Below are positions 14,398 to 22,339 of a DNA stretch of 64,000 nucleotides, piece after piece. Position 1 is the first letter of the stretch, and each line of letters begins with the position of its first letter. The stretch comes from an uncultured Oscillospiraceae bacterium (GTDB taxonomy: Bacteria > Bacillota > Clostridia > Oscillospirales > Oscillospiraceae). The DNA lies in contig CAJTYK010000003.1 in the NCBI GenBank assembly GCA_910584285.1, positions 58,835-122,834 of the forward strand, given 5' to 3'. The notes below the pieces were generated by a model that was not told the DNA's origin, ran no database searches, and saw nothing but the letters and a program-made list of their open reading frames with translations. The position numbers and the translations under genes were made by a program.

Positions 14398-17300
14398 TTA
14401 CTCCCAGGACCAGACCCAGCCGGGCTGCGGGATCGGCTGCAATATACCCTTCTCGTAGTCCGCCGTAGTCGCTGTTGCCCTGAACGTCAAGGTCAGCACC
14501 TTTGTACAGCTTAGGCCGTTGGGGTTGCTCCCTCTGAGATAGCCTTCATTGGGGAAGCTTATCGTACAGCCGTTATAAATGTGGTCAAATGAGAGGGTAA
14601 AGGTGGATGCCGCGCTGGTACTTGTCCCCACACAATCCCACGTCCCGTCGGTCGCTGTCATCAAATCCGTGAATCTAACCATAGTATTTCCATCAATATT
14701 AGTCGTTTTGCTCGCCGCTACGACCGCCTTTCCTTCAAATGTGGTTCCTTGTATCACCTGGTACAGCGGTTTCGTAAACCTGATCGTAAGTGTCCCGCTG
14801 TAATAACTGGATGCCCAATTGATCGTATTTTGCCACTGGGGATCATCCATCAGGTTATCATTTGAGGTTTTCGACTCAAATATGCCGCTAAACGTCGGTA
14901 TACTGAATATCTGGCTGCCATTTGGGGCTGTCCAGCCCCCGGTACGCAATTCAGGGGCTTCCCTGTCGGGATTGTACAGTCCGCGGGCGGCTCCAAATCC
15001 ATAAGAGGTGTTTGCGTCATCATCTGCGTTTTTCTGCTTCGATGCCGCCAGAACCACATACTCCGCCGCATCGGACTCCATCCATCCGCTGAAGTCAAAA
15101 TTCGGCACTGACGGTCCGTCCACCGGGCCGAACTGTTTGATCGGAGCCGTGCCCAGACCGGTTCCCGTACCCGTCGCCTCCTTAATATACTGTAGCACTC
15201 TGCCCTTCAAATTGATGTTGGGTATCCCGCCATATGCTTCAAAATAGGTTCTGCCCGTAAATTCGCCGCTCGTCACCTTCGCCGACATAGCCTCCAGCAC
15301 GGTGTACTCAGGAGCCGTAGAACTGGTGCTCGACGATGGCCCGCCGTCCGACCCCCACCTGTATTTGGTGCTGAAGATTGCGGGCAGCGTGCCGACGCCG
15401 GTGCCGCCGGACATTACCGCGATGGCATAGTAGATCTCGCCGTCTACATAGGGCGTATTTCCGCTTGGATCGTCCGGATCGGTCGTGTTAATGGTGAGGG
15501 CCGTGTAACCGTCGCCATTCATTGTGATGACGGGGGGCTTGGCTTCCGATGTTGTGAAGCGGTAGCACTCTACCACCCGGCCGGGGTCGCCGCCGCCCTG
15601 GAAGACAAAGTAGACATAGTAATCCGTTTCGGCCTTCAGACCGGAGACAAGGACATTCTCCGCCGCGGTGCCCAGCACCTTCGAGCCGTACTTGATGGTG
15701 TCGATCCTGTCATAGCCCGCGTTGGCCGGGGTTCTGATGTCATCGAAGGTGGGCACAGAGTAGACGGTCGCGGCTTTGCCGTCGTTGGCGGTGTCGGAGG
15801 TCGCTTCGTACTCGGTAAAGGCAATGTATTCCTTGAACATCTCCCGTTCGCTGCCGTTCAGGGGGATATAAGTGAGGGCGCCGCCATTGCTCAGCTTACT
15901 AATCGCCTCCTTCTTAGCAGCTATGCCATCCGCAGTGTTGGTGTCATTACCATCATCTGTAGTGCTCCCGTTCGTGCTCTTGGTAATATTAAAAATCGAA
16001 TTGCCATTTGGCACCGACGGGCTCACCACGTCCGCCGGGGCGATCAGGTAATAGACCGTACCCCCGCGGGTCAGGCGCAGCTCCATGTCAACGCTGCCGG
16101 AGGTGGGGGTAAACTTGGGGAAGTCCGTGTAGAATTCCGGCACGCGGGTGTCGGTGTACGGCCTGCGCAGGAGGATCTCCTTTTCCGAGCCCGTCTTGGT
16201 GTTCCACTGGCTGATGATGCTTACATCGTTCCCGCCCATATCGCCCTCGGAGCTGGGGTCATAGACGGCGTTCGCCTGCTGGGACACATTGGCCACCGCC
16301 CGGCTCCCGCCGGCGATAATGGCAAACTTCATCTGCACCGTGCCGCTCCAGGTGGGGGGATCCACGGTCGTGCTGGTTCCCTCTTTCTCGCCCTTGAGGG
16401 CCGTGATGTGCACGCCGTAGCGGTAGGTATAGCCCTGCTTCAGGTCGGTTTTCAGCACCCCGTAGCTGCCGTTGGCGCTGTCGTTGCCCAGCACCGCATA
16501 GCCCATGCCCCGGTTGTAATATTCCTTCCCGGCGTCCGGGGTCATGAAGTCGGTGGAGCCCAGCTTCTTCCAGGTCTCAGCAGTCACATTGCCGGCTTCA
16601 TCCTTTGGGGCCAAATTGCCGCTTGTATCCAGCAGCCGGCCCTTATCGTCAAAGGTCTGGCGGTAGAGGTCTATGGCGATCCAGGTGTTGCTCCGCATGA
16701 TCAGATCCCAGCGCTCGGTCTCGGGCACCTTGTTGGTGGATTTGGCGTTGACCTCGAAGCACATATCCAGGCGCAGATTCGCAAACCCCGAAGTTGTCAG
16801 TGTCTCATTCGCGGGGATGCGGACGTAATCATCGTTTTCCGTCAGGTTCACCTGGGCGTACACCGTGGTGAAGTTCTTCATCCGGTAGTATCCGTTGGGA
16901 TCCCCCATCAGCCCGTTGGCATTGAACGCGTTGTCGTACACATCGTCAAACTCGAAGTAGTAGGTGGCCCCGCTCTCCAGCCGGATGGCGGTGCTCTCCT
17001 TATCCCCGTCGCCGGGAAGGAACACCACCAGCTTGCCGTTTTCGTAGGTCACAATGGCGTTGCGGAAGTCCAGCACCGCGTTCGCGTCGCTGGTGTAGCC
17101 GTCCGGGGGATTCAGCAGAACGGCATCGCCCGTCCTGGGCACCTGATACAGTTGAATACAGTCGGACAGCGCTTTGGCCAGCGCGTTCTGGGCCGCCGTC
17201 TTGGCCTCCCCGGTCAAGCTGGCGTCCGCGGCCCTGTTATACAGCTCCAGGAAGGTTTCCTTCGCGTTGGGCCCACCCTTGATCTGCTCGGAGAACACCA

Positions 17301-19785
17301 GCTTTACGCCGGTATCCGCCAAAGGCTCGTTGGTATTGTTGCCGTTATATACGGTGAACTGCGGCGGGTCAACCACAGTGGGCGGCGTGGTGTCCAGGGT
17401 CTGGATGGAGATGGAGTCCACCTTCTCTGAGTAGTTCCCGGCGGCGTCCTTGCCCACGTAGTACAGGGTATAGTTGTTGGTATTGGTGTCGGCCGTATTC
17501 AATCCGTTGATGGTAAACATAATATCCGCGTAGGCGGTCGCCACGGTGGCCGCGCCATTGGCAATCGCGCCCGTACCGGACTCCACCTTGATCTTGGTGC
17601 GCAGATCGCTCAGATCCGTCCCCTCGGAGATGAAGGACCTGTTGCCCTCCGCCACGATTGCCCAGTGCAGGGTGGCCGGAGCCTCGTTCATAGAGAAGGT
17701 GACGTCCGCGCGGTTGTCATACCAACCGGTCTGGACGGGGGCGGTCACCACGGGGGGCGTCTCGTCCGGGGTGGTGAAGGTGAGCTTGAAGGGGGCGGGC
17801 ATACTCTTGGCGCCGTTGTGGTCGGTGAGCCACAGGAACAGGTCATAGGTGGTCTTTTCCCGCAGCTTCTGCCGGTTGACGGTGATGGAGATCTCGGCGT
17901 TCTTCACCACACTCAGCGAGCCATAGCCATAGTTGCCGCCTAGGGCGCCGGTTTTAAACTCCTGGGGAGTGGGGGCCTGGGCCCCGGTGGGCAGCAGCGC
18001 CCAGTACAGCAGGCAGTCCTTGTTGGCCATGACGGTGGTCTGGGCCACGTCGGTGGTGACCTTGGTCATGGTGGGGTTCTTGACGAAGGCGGGCTCCTTG
18101 TCGTCGGGGGTGGCGAAGGACATGACCTTGAGGGGGCTGTGCTTGCCCCGGCCGTCCACCAGGATGGCGCTGACATAGTAGGTGCCGTCGGGCTGGAGCT
18201 GCTGCACCTTGCTGATATACTCCGTCTTGGCGCTGGCGGCGTCAATGCTGCCGGCCTGCTTCTGGAAGATATTCCCGCCATAGGTCGGGTTCTCGATCAG
18301 ATCCTCCTCGCTCACCGAGCCGTCCGCCACGGCGGAGATGGCCCAGTAGATGGTGCCCGGCTTGCTGCCGCTGAACACGCCGTCCGCCTGGGTGGGGGCG
18401 ATGTTCTTCATGTAGGGATAGCCCGCCATGAGCCGGGGCTCGGCGGACAGCTCGGCGGCGTCGGCGCTGCCGATGGTCTCGCCGTCGATGTCGGCGTCGA
18501 TGCCCGGGCGGATGACGATCTGGTCAGGGAGCTGCTCCACCACGCTGCCAGTGGAGCCCACGTTCAGGTTGCCGATGTCGCCGGCGCCGGACACGGTGGT
18601 GCCCACGTCCAGGTTCAGCTCGTCCACCCGGGTGTTCTTGTCCACCAGCAGCTTGGAGGCGACAGCGTCCTCGTCCACGGTGACCTTTTCCGCCGAGCCC
18701 TTCACGAACTGGAGGTCGGAGGCCGGGGTATAGTTCATGACCTCCTTAATGCTGCCCGCCAGCTGGAGCTTGGCGCCCGGATCCCCCCGCAGCTCAATCC
18801 GGGACAGGCCGTAGCCCTCCCAAGAGGAGTCGTCCACATAGGCGTTGGTGCGCACCGTCACCAGGGGGATGTCGGTGACGCCCTGGGCCTTGACGGTGAC
18901 AAAGGGGCTCCTCAGGCTGTCCAGCACCAGCTCCTCGGCCTCCACGTTGCGCAGGGTCACGCTCTCCTGGCCGGAGATGCTCTCGCCCGCGCCGCTGACA
19001 ATGATCTGGCCCAGCACGGTGACGTTTTCCAGCAGCACATGGCCCAGATCGATGCCGCCGGTGAGGTACAGGTTGCCCGCGATGGTGGTGTCCCGCAGGG
19101 TCACGTTGGAGGTGTTGAGGGTGACGTTGCCGTACACATGACCCAGGGTATGATCCCCCTCCTCATTCACGGGGGTGCCGATGGCCCGCACCAGCATGGC
19201 GGCCACCTCGCCCCGGGTGATGTTGTTGCCGGGCTTAAAGCTGCCGTCGGAGTAGCCGTTGAGCACGCCCTCCTGCACAGCGGCGCCGATGAGGCCCCGG
19301 CTCCACTCGCTGAGGGTCCGGGTATCGGAGAAGCCCAGGGTCTCGCCCACGGTCTCCTGGAGCATCAGGTTCCGGGCCAGGAACACCGCCGCCTGCTCCC
19401 GGGTGACGCTGGTCTCCGGGGAGGCCGCGGTGGACGAGACCCCCTTGAAGTAGCCCGCATTATAGGCGATGTCGATATCATCGGCGTACCACTTGGAGGA
19501 GGGCACGTCGGTGAAGGGGGTGCCGGCCTTCCGGGTGTACCCGTAGGCGCGGTTGATCATGGTGACAAGCTCCGCCCGGGTGATGGGGCGATCCAGGTTG
19601 AGGTTGCCGCTGATATCGCCCCGCATCACGCCCCACTCCACCAGCTTCTGGCCGTAGGGGTCGGCCCAGTGGGCGGCCCGGGCGGGCAGAACCAGTCCCG
19701 AGGGCAGCAGGCCCAGCGTCAGCGCCAGGCACAGCAGACCGGCCATCAGCCGACGGATTGCTCCATGTGTACGTTGTTTGCTCAT
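14398..19785 (-). CDS. Large secreted S-layer-type protein with N-terminal SLH domains
   Basis: A 1795-aa exported protein and the largest gene here. Signal peptide residues 1-37 (MSKQRTHGAIRRLMAGLLC... ending ARAA). Three SLH domains follow at about 38-200: HWADPYGQKLVEWGVMRG, TDVPSSKWYADDIDIAYN, FSDTRTLSEWSRGLIGAA, with TRAE/TREQ/TRGE motifs. Residues 210-300 look like a parallel beta-helix-type stretch of short valine/threonine-rich turns (VTLNTSNVTLRDTTIAGNL). The rest is a string of Ig/fibronectin-like modules rich in Thr/Asp/Gly, such as PPVVTAPVQTGWYDNRADVTF. No catalytic motif is seen. SLH at the N-terminus here and at the C-terminus in the next gene suggests two different wall-anchored proteins. 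A main S-layer subunit is plausible. Confidence 0.88.
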   Translation of the reverse strand: MSKQRTHGAIRRLMAGLLCLALTLGLLPSGLVLPARAAHWADPYGQKLVEWGVMRGDISGNLNLDRPITRAELVTMINRAYGYTRKAGTPFTDVPSSKWYADDIDIAYNAGYFKGVSSTAASPETSVTREQAAVFLARNLMLQETVGETLGFSDTRTLSEWSRGLIGAAVQEGVLNGYSDGSFKPGNNITRGEVAAMLVRAIGTPVNEEGDHTLGHVYGNVTLNTSNVTLRDTTIAGNLYLTGGIDLGHVLLENVTVLGQIIVSGAGESISGQESVTLRNVEAEELVLDSLRSPFVTVKAQGVTDIPLVTVRTNAYVDDSSWEGYGLSRIELRGDPGAKLQLAGSIKEVMNYTPASDLQFVKGSAEKVTVDEDAVASKLLVDKNTRVDELNLDVGTTVSGAGDIGNLNVGSTGSVVEQLPDQIVIRPGIDADIDGETIGSADAAELSAEPRLMAGYPYMKNIAPTQADGVFSGSKPGTIYWAISAVADGSVSEEDLIENPTYGGNIFQKQAGSIDAASAKTEYISKVQQLQPDGTYYVSAILVDGRGKHSPLKVMSFATPDDKEPAFVKNPTMTKVTTDVAQTTVMANKDCLLYWALLPTGAQAPTPQEFKTGALGGNYGYGSLSVVKNAEISITVNRQKLREKTTYDLFLWLTDHNGAKSMPAPFKLTFTTPDETPPVVTAPVQTGWYDNRADVTFSMNEAPATLHWAIVAEGNRSFISEGTDLSDLRTKIKVESGTGAIANGAATVATAYADIMFTINGLNTADTNTNNYTLYYVGKDAAGNYSEKVDSISIQTLDTTPPTVVDPPQFTVYNGNNTNEPLADTGVKLVFSEQIKGGPNAKETFLELYNRAADASLTGEAKTAAQNALAKALSDCIQLYQVPRTGDAVLLNPPDGYTSDANAVLDFRNAIVTYENGKLVVFLPGDGDKESTAIRLESGATYYFEFDDVYDNAFNANGLMGDPNGYYRMKNFTTVYAQVNLTENDDYVRIPANETLTTSGFANLRLDMCFEVNAKSTNKVPETERWDLIMRSNTWIAIDLYRQTFDDKGRLLDTSGNLAPKDEAGNVTAETWKKLGSTDFMTPDAGKEYYNRGMGYAVLGNDSANGSYGVLKTDLKQGYTYRYGVHITALKGEKEGTSTTVDPPTWSGTVQMKFAIIAGGSRAVANVSQQANAVYDPSSEGDMGGNDVSIISQWNTKTGSEKEILLRRPYTDTRVPEFYTDFPKFTPTSGSVDMELRLTRGGTVYYLIAPADVVSPSVPNGNSIFNITKSTNGSTTDDGNDTNTADGIAAKKEAISKLSNGGALTYIPLNGSEREMFKEYIAFTEYEATSDTANDGKAATVYSVPTFDDIRTPANAGYDRIDTIKYGSKVLGTAAENVLVSGLKAETDYYVYFVFQGGGDPGRVVECYRFTTSEAKPPVITMNGDGYTALTINTTDPDDPSGNTPYVDGEIYYAIAVMSGGTGVGTLPAIFSTKYRWGSDGGPSSSTSSTAPEYTVLEAMSAKVTSGEFTGRTYFEAYGGIPNINLKGRVLQYIKEATGTGTGLGTAPIKQFGPVDGPSVPNFDFSGWMESDAAEYVVLAASKQKNADDDANTSYGFGAARGLYNPDREAPELRTGGWTAPNGSQIFSIPTFSGIFESKTSNDNLMDDPQWQNTINWASSYYSGTLTIRFTKPLYQVIQGTTFEGKAVVAASKTTNIDGNTMVRFTDLMTATDGTWDCVGTSTSAASTFTLSFDHIYNGCTISFPNEGYLRGSNPNGLSCTKVLTLTFRATATTADYEKGILQPIPQPGWVWSWE

Positions 19786-19852
19786 GATGAAGTGACCTTT
19801 CCTTTCCGGCCCGCCTCCGGGCGCGCCTGTCCGTATCCTTGGGTTTGTATCG

Positions 19853-20473
19853 CTACCGGTTGGCCGACCTGGGCCGTCCGGAGAGTTGGAGGTTAAACAC
19901 GGCCTCCCGCAGCAGCGTCTCCTCGTCGTTGCACAGCTCGATGAACTTGGCGGCGTAGAAGGTGTCCTCCCGGCCGTCCGCGGGATGCTGGCGGAGGATC
20001 TGGCCCTTCACCACCAGCGGCTCGCTGGTCACGGGGACGACAATCTCAAATTGCTCCCCGAGCTGGAACTCCCTCGCGCAGTAGAAGGCGATGCCGCCGC
20101 AGCTCAGATCGTGTGTGTCCACCTTCCGGCGGCCCCGCCAGCTCCCGCTCACCGGGTAGGCGAAGCTGTGCACCTCCACCGGCACCCGGAGGTTCTTCCG
20201 CATATCGTTGCCGGCGGCGGCGGTCTTGCGCACCTCCAGCTGGATGATGTCGTTCCGGTGGCGCACCAGGGTGCCCTCGTAGGAGGGGCTGCTGTCCTGG
20301 ATGGAGAGCAGCTTGAACTCCTTGTGCTCCAGCACGTCGTCGATCTTGTCGTTCATCACCACCAGCTGCCACAGCGTCCCCTCCGTGGCCGACGGGCCCT
20401 GGGGCCGCACCTGGGCCAAGGGGACGCCCCCCTCGTCCAGCAGCAGATAGATCGTGCTCTGTTCCTGTGCCAT
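19853..20473 (-). CDS. PilZ-domain cyclic-di-GMP-binding protein (second)
   Basis: A 206-aa cytosolic protein with an N-terminal beta domain and a PilZ domain at about 90-200. The ligand motifs read RKNLRVPV and HDLSCGGIAFYC; the first keeps two arginines in an RxxxR-like spacing and the second fits (D/N)xSxxG. It sits 12 bases behind the FlhB-like gene and 67 bases ahead of the large SLH gene, and is only distantly similar to the PilZ protein at the far end of the same run. That two PilZ proteins bracket the SLH pair suggests cyclic-di-GMP control of the cell surface or of the FlhB-like partner (inference). Confidence 0.85.
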   Translation of the reverse strand: MAQEQSTIYLLLDEGGVPLAQVRPQGPSATEGTLWQLVVMNDKIDDVLEHKEFKLLSIQDSSPSYEGTLVRHRNDIIQLEVRKTAAAGNDMRKNLRVPVEVHSFAYPVSGSWRGRRKVDTHDLSCGGIAFYCAREFQLGEQFEIVVPVTSEPLVVKGQILRQHPADGREDTFYAAKFIELCNDEETLLREAVFNLQLSGRPRSANR

Positions 20474-20485
20474 CCTCGCTCCTCC

Positions 20486-20815
20486 TTATTCCTGGGGCTC
20501 CCCGCCCTCCTGGCGGGGGCTGGGCTTCTCCTCCTTCGTCCCGTTGGGGTCGAAGTGGAGAAAATACACGTAGATCTCCACAATGGCCTTATACAGCTCC
20601 TCCGGGATCTCCTGGCCCAGCTTGAGCTGGGTGAGGATGGTGGCCAGGGAGTTGTCCTCGTAGATGGGCACGCCGCTGTCCGCCGCCACCTCCACGATCT
20701 TTTCCGCCATATAGCCCATGCCGGAGGCCACGATCACCGGCGCGTTGTTCCCTGACTCATATTGCAGGGCCACCGCCTTCTTGGACGGATTCCGTCTGCC
20801 GTCATACCTTGACAT
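20486..20815 (-). CDS. FlhB C-terminal-domain-like protein (YlqH-like)
   Basis: A 109-aa protein matching only the cytoplasmic C-terminal domain of the export switch protein FlhB: KKAVALQYESG, VIVASGMGYMAEKIVEVAADSGVPIYEDNSLA and LGQEIPEELYKAIVEIYVYF. It has no membrane part and lacks the NPTH autocleavage motif found in the full-length FlhB at 55729-56799, so cleavage-based substrate switching is not expected. The ATG at 20815 overlaps the end of the FliK/YlqG-like gene by 14 bases, which implies coupling. Bacillus subtilis has the same pair, ylqG-ylqH. A modulator of type III export is plausible. Confidence 0.88.
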   Translation of the reverse strand: MSRYDGRRNPSKKAVALQYESGNNAPVIVASGMGYMAEKIVEVAADSGVPIYEDNSLATILTQLKLGQEIPEELYKAIVEIYVYFLHFDPNGTKEEKPSPRQEGGEPQE

Positions 20816-22226
20816 TGACACTGTTCTTCCCTTCAAAGATTTTGGGGAACACCTCGGTGAGGGTCACGGGGCGCTCCATCCTCCGCACGCTCACCCCCAC
20901 CGGGGTCAGCTCGTTCCGGGTCAGGATCTGGGAGACGGTCTTTTCAATCTCCCGGGAGAAGGGGGCCACCCCCTCGGGACAGGCCACCGCCACCTCCACT
21001 TCCTTGTCCCGGCTGGTGAGGATCACGTCGAACAGCCCCACCTTCTCCACGTCCAGCTTGAACAGGAAGCGCATACACTTCCCGCCCTCTCCCTTGCCGC
21101 CCTTCTTGTCCTCGGCGTCGGCGTCCACCCACAGCTCGGAGAACAGCTTCCGCCCGTCCTGCTCCAGGGGGAGCAGGAAGTGGTTCAGGGGCATATACAC
21201 GCTCTCGTTCACCAGCATGGCGGACACCAGGTTGCGGAAGGTCTGCTGCACCTCGGCGCTGCCCTCTCCCCGGAGGGCCCGGGCGGCGGCGGCGGCCAGA
21301 TGGTCGGCAAACCGGGCGGCGCTGGTGCCCTGGTTGAACTGGCTGCTCTGGAGCAGCTTCAGCAGGGCCTTGTCGTCGATGCCCCCCAGCATCCCCTTCA
21401 GGGTGCCGTACCCGGCCAGCTGGCGGAAGGTCTCGGTGACCTTGTCCTCCGAGCCGTTCTCATACCGGGCCACGTCCAGGGCCAGCAGGCTGAGCAGCTC
21501 CCGGGGGGTGCCCAGATCGTGGGTCTGGGTGACGTAGGACGACATGAAGGGGAACACCTCCTGCTGGAGCAGGTTCAGGTTCCCCTGCCGGTCTCCGGCG
21601 GCGATGCCGTTTTCCAGCTGGGCCAGCAGCTGGCGCAGCTTATCCCCCCAGCTGGCGGGCATGGCGTCCGCCATTCCAGCCAGGTTGCGCAGCAGGTTCC
21701 CCTCGATGTGGGCGGTGGAGGAAAAGTCGCTGTAGCTTTTCAGAAAATTCAGGATATCCCCCCGCACCCCAGCGGAGTCCGCCCGGGCGTAGGCGTTCCT
21801 GAGCAGGGCAAACAGGGCCCCGCCGAAGCGAGTCCCTGCCTTCATCTGCGCGCTGAGAAACTGGAGCAGCTGTCCCTGGTCCATCTTCAGCAGCTCCAGC
21901 GCCTGGGCGATCTCCCCGGCGATGCCCTCGCTCATGCCGGAGGTCACCACCGTCCCCTCCCGGGTGAGGAGCTGGGAGAGCACCTTTACCCCCTCCGGTC
22001 CCTGGCGGAGCTGCTGGATAAAGGTCTGGAAATTGGAGTCGTAGCGGATCTTTTCCCCCGCCTGCCCGGCGTCCTGCTGTTCGGTGCGGTGATCCGCGCC
22101 GGTGACCCGATCCAGGTCGGGGACGTTCTGAACCTGGGTATTGCCAGGAGAGATCGGGATATTTCGGTTGACGTTTGTATTGTCATAACCCGGTACCGGG
22201 TTGGTTGCGCCCAAAAGATCGGCCAT
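20802..22226 (-). CDS. YlqG-like / FliK C-terminal-like flagellar protein
   Basis: A 474-aa mostly helical soluble protein. Residues 1-60 are polar and probably disordered. The last ~110 residues (RFLFKLDVEKVGLFDVIL, EVEVAVACPEGVA, REIEKTVSQILTRNELTPVGVSV) resemble the C-terminal domain of FliK, which signals hook length to FlhB. That it overlaps a stand-alone FlhB-C-like gene supports a FliK-like or YlqG-like role. The central ALELLKMDQGQLLQFLSAQ and LLRNLAGM regions give no family that I recognise. ATG at 22226 follows AGGGGG. It is back to back with cheA and heads the PilZ/SLH run. Family assignment is moderate. Confidence 0.6.
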   Translation of the reverse strand: MADLLGATNPVPGYDNTNVNRNIPISPGNTQVQNVPDLDRVTGADHRTEQQDAGQAGEKIRYDSNFQTFIQQLRQGPEGVKVLSQLLTREGTVVTSGMSEGIAGEIAQALELLKMDQGQLLQFLSAQMKAGTRFGGALFALLRNAYARADSAGVRGDILNFLKSYSDFSSTAHIEGNLLRNLAGMADAMPASWGDKLRQLLAQLENGIAAGDRQGNLNLLQQEVFPFMSSYVTQTHDLGTPRELLSLLALDVARYENGSEDKVTETFRQLAGYGTLKGMLGGIDDKALLKLLQSSQFNQGTSAARFADHLAAAAARALRGEGSAEVQQTFRNLVSAMLVNESVYMPLNHFLLPLEQDGRKLFSELWVDADAEDKKGGKGEGGKCMRFLFKLDVEKVGLFDVILTSRDKEVEVAVACPEGVAPFSREIEKTVSQILTRNELTPVGVSVRRMERPVTLTEVFPKIFEGKNSVNVKV

Positions 22227-22273
22227 AGTTCAACCCCCTGAGATAAAAGAGATAAAACTTCTAAGAACCCACT

Positions 22274-22300
22274 TAATTTTCAGCCGCGTCCTGCCGATAA
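22274..22300 (+). promoter_or_regulatory. Sigma-D (sigma-28) promoter of cheA operon
   Basis: TAAT (22274-22277), 15 bases, GCCGATAA (22293-22300), one base from the sigma-28 consensus TAAA-N15-GCCGATAA/T. It lies 40 bases before the cheA start. Confidence 0.85.
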
Positions 22301-22339
22301 TAGTAAAGATAAAAGATTTTTACTGAGGTGGTGCTTTTT

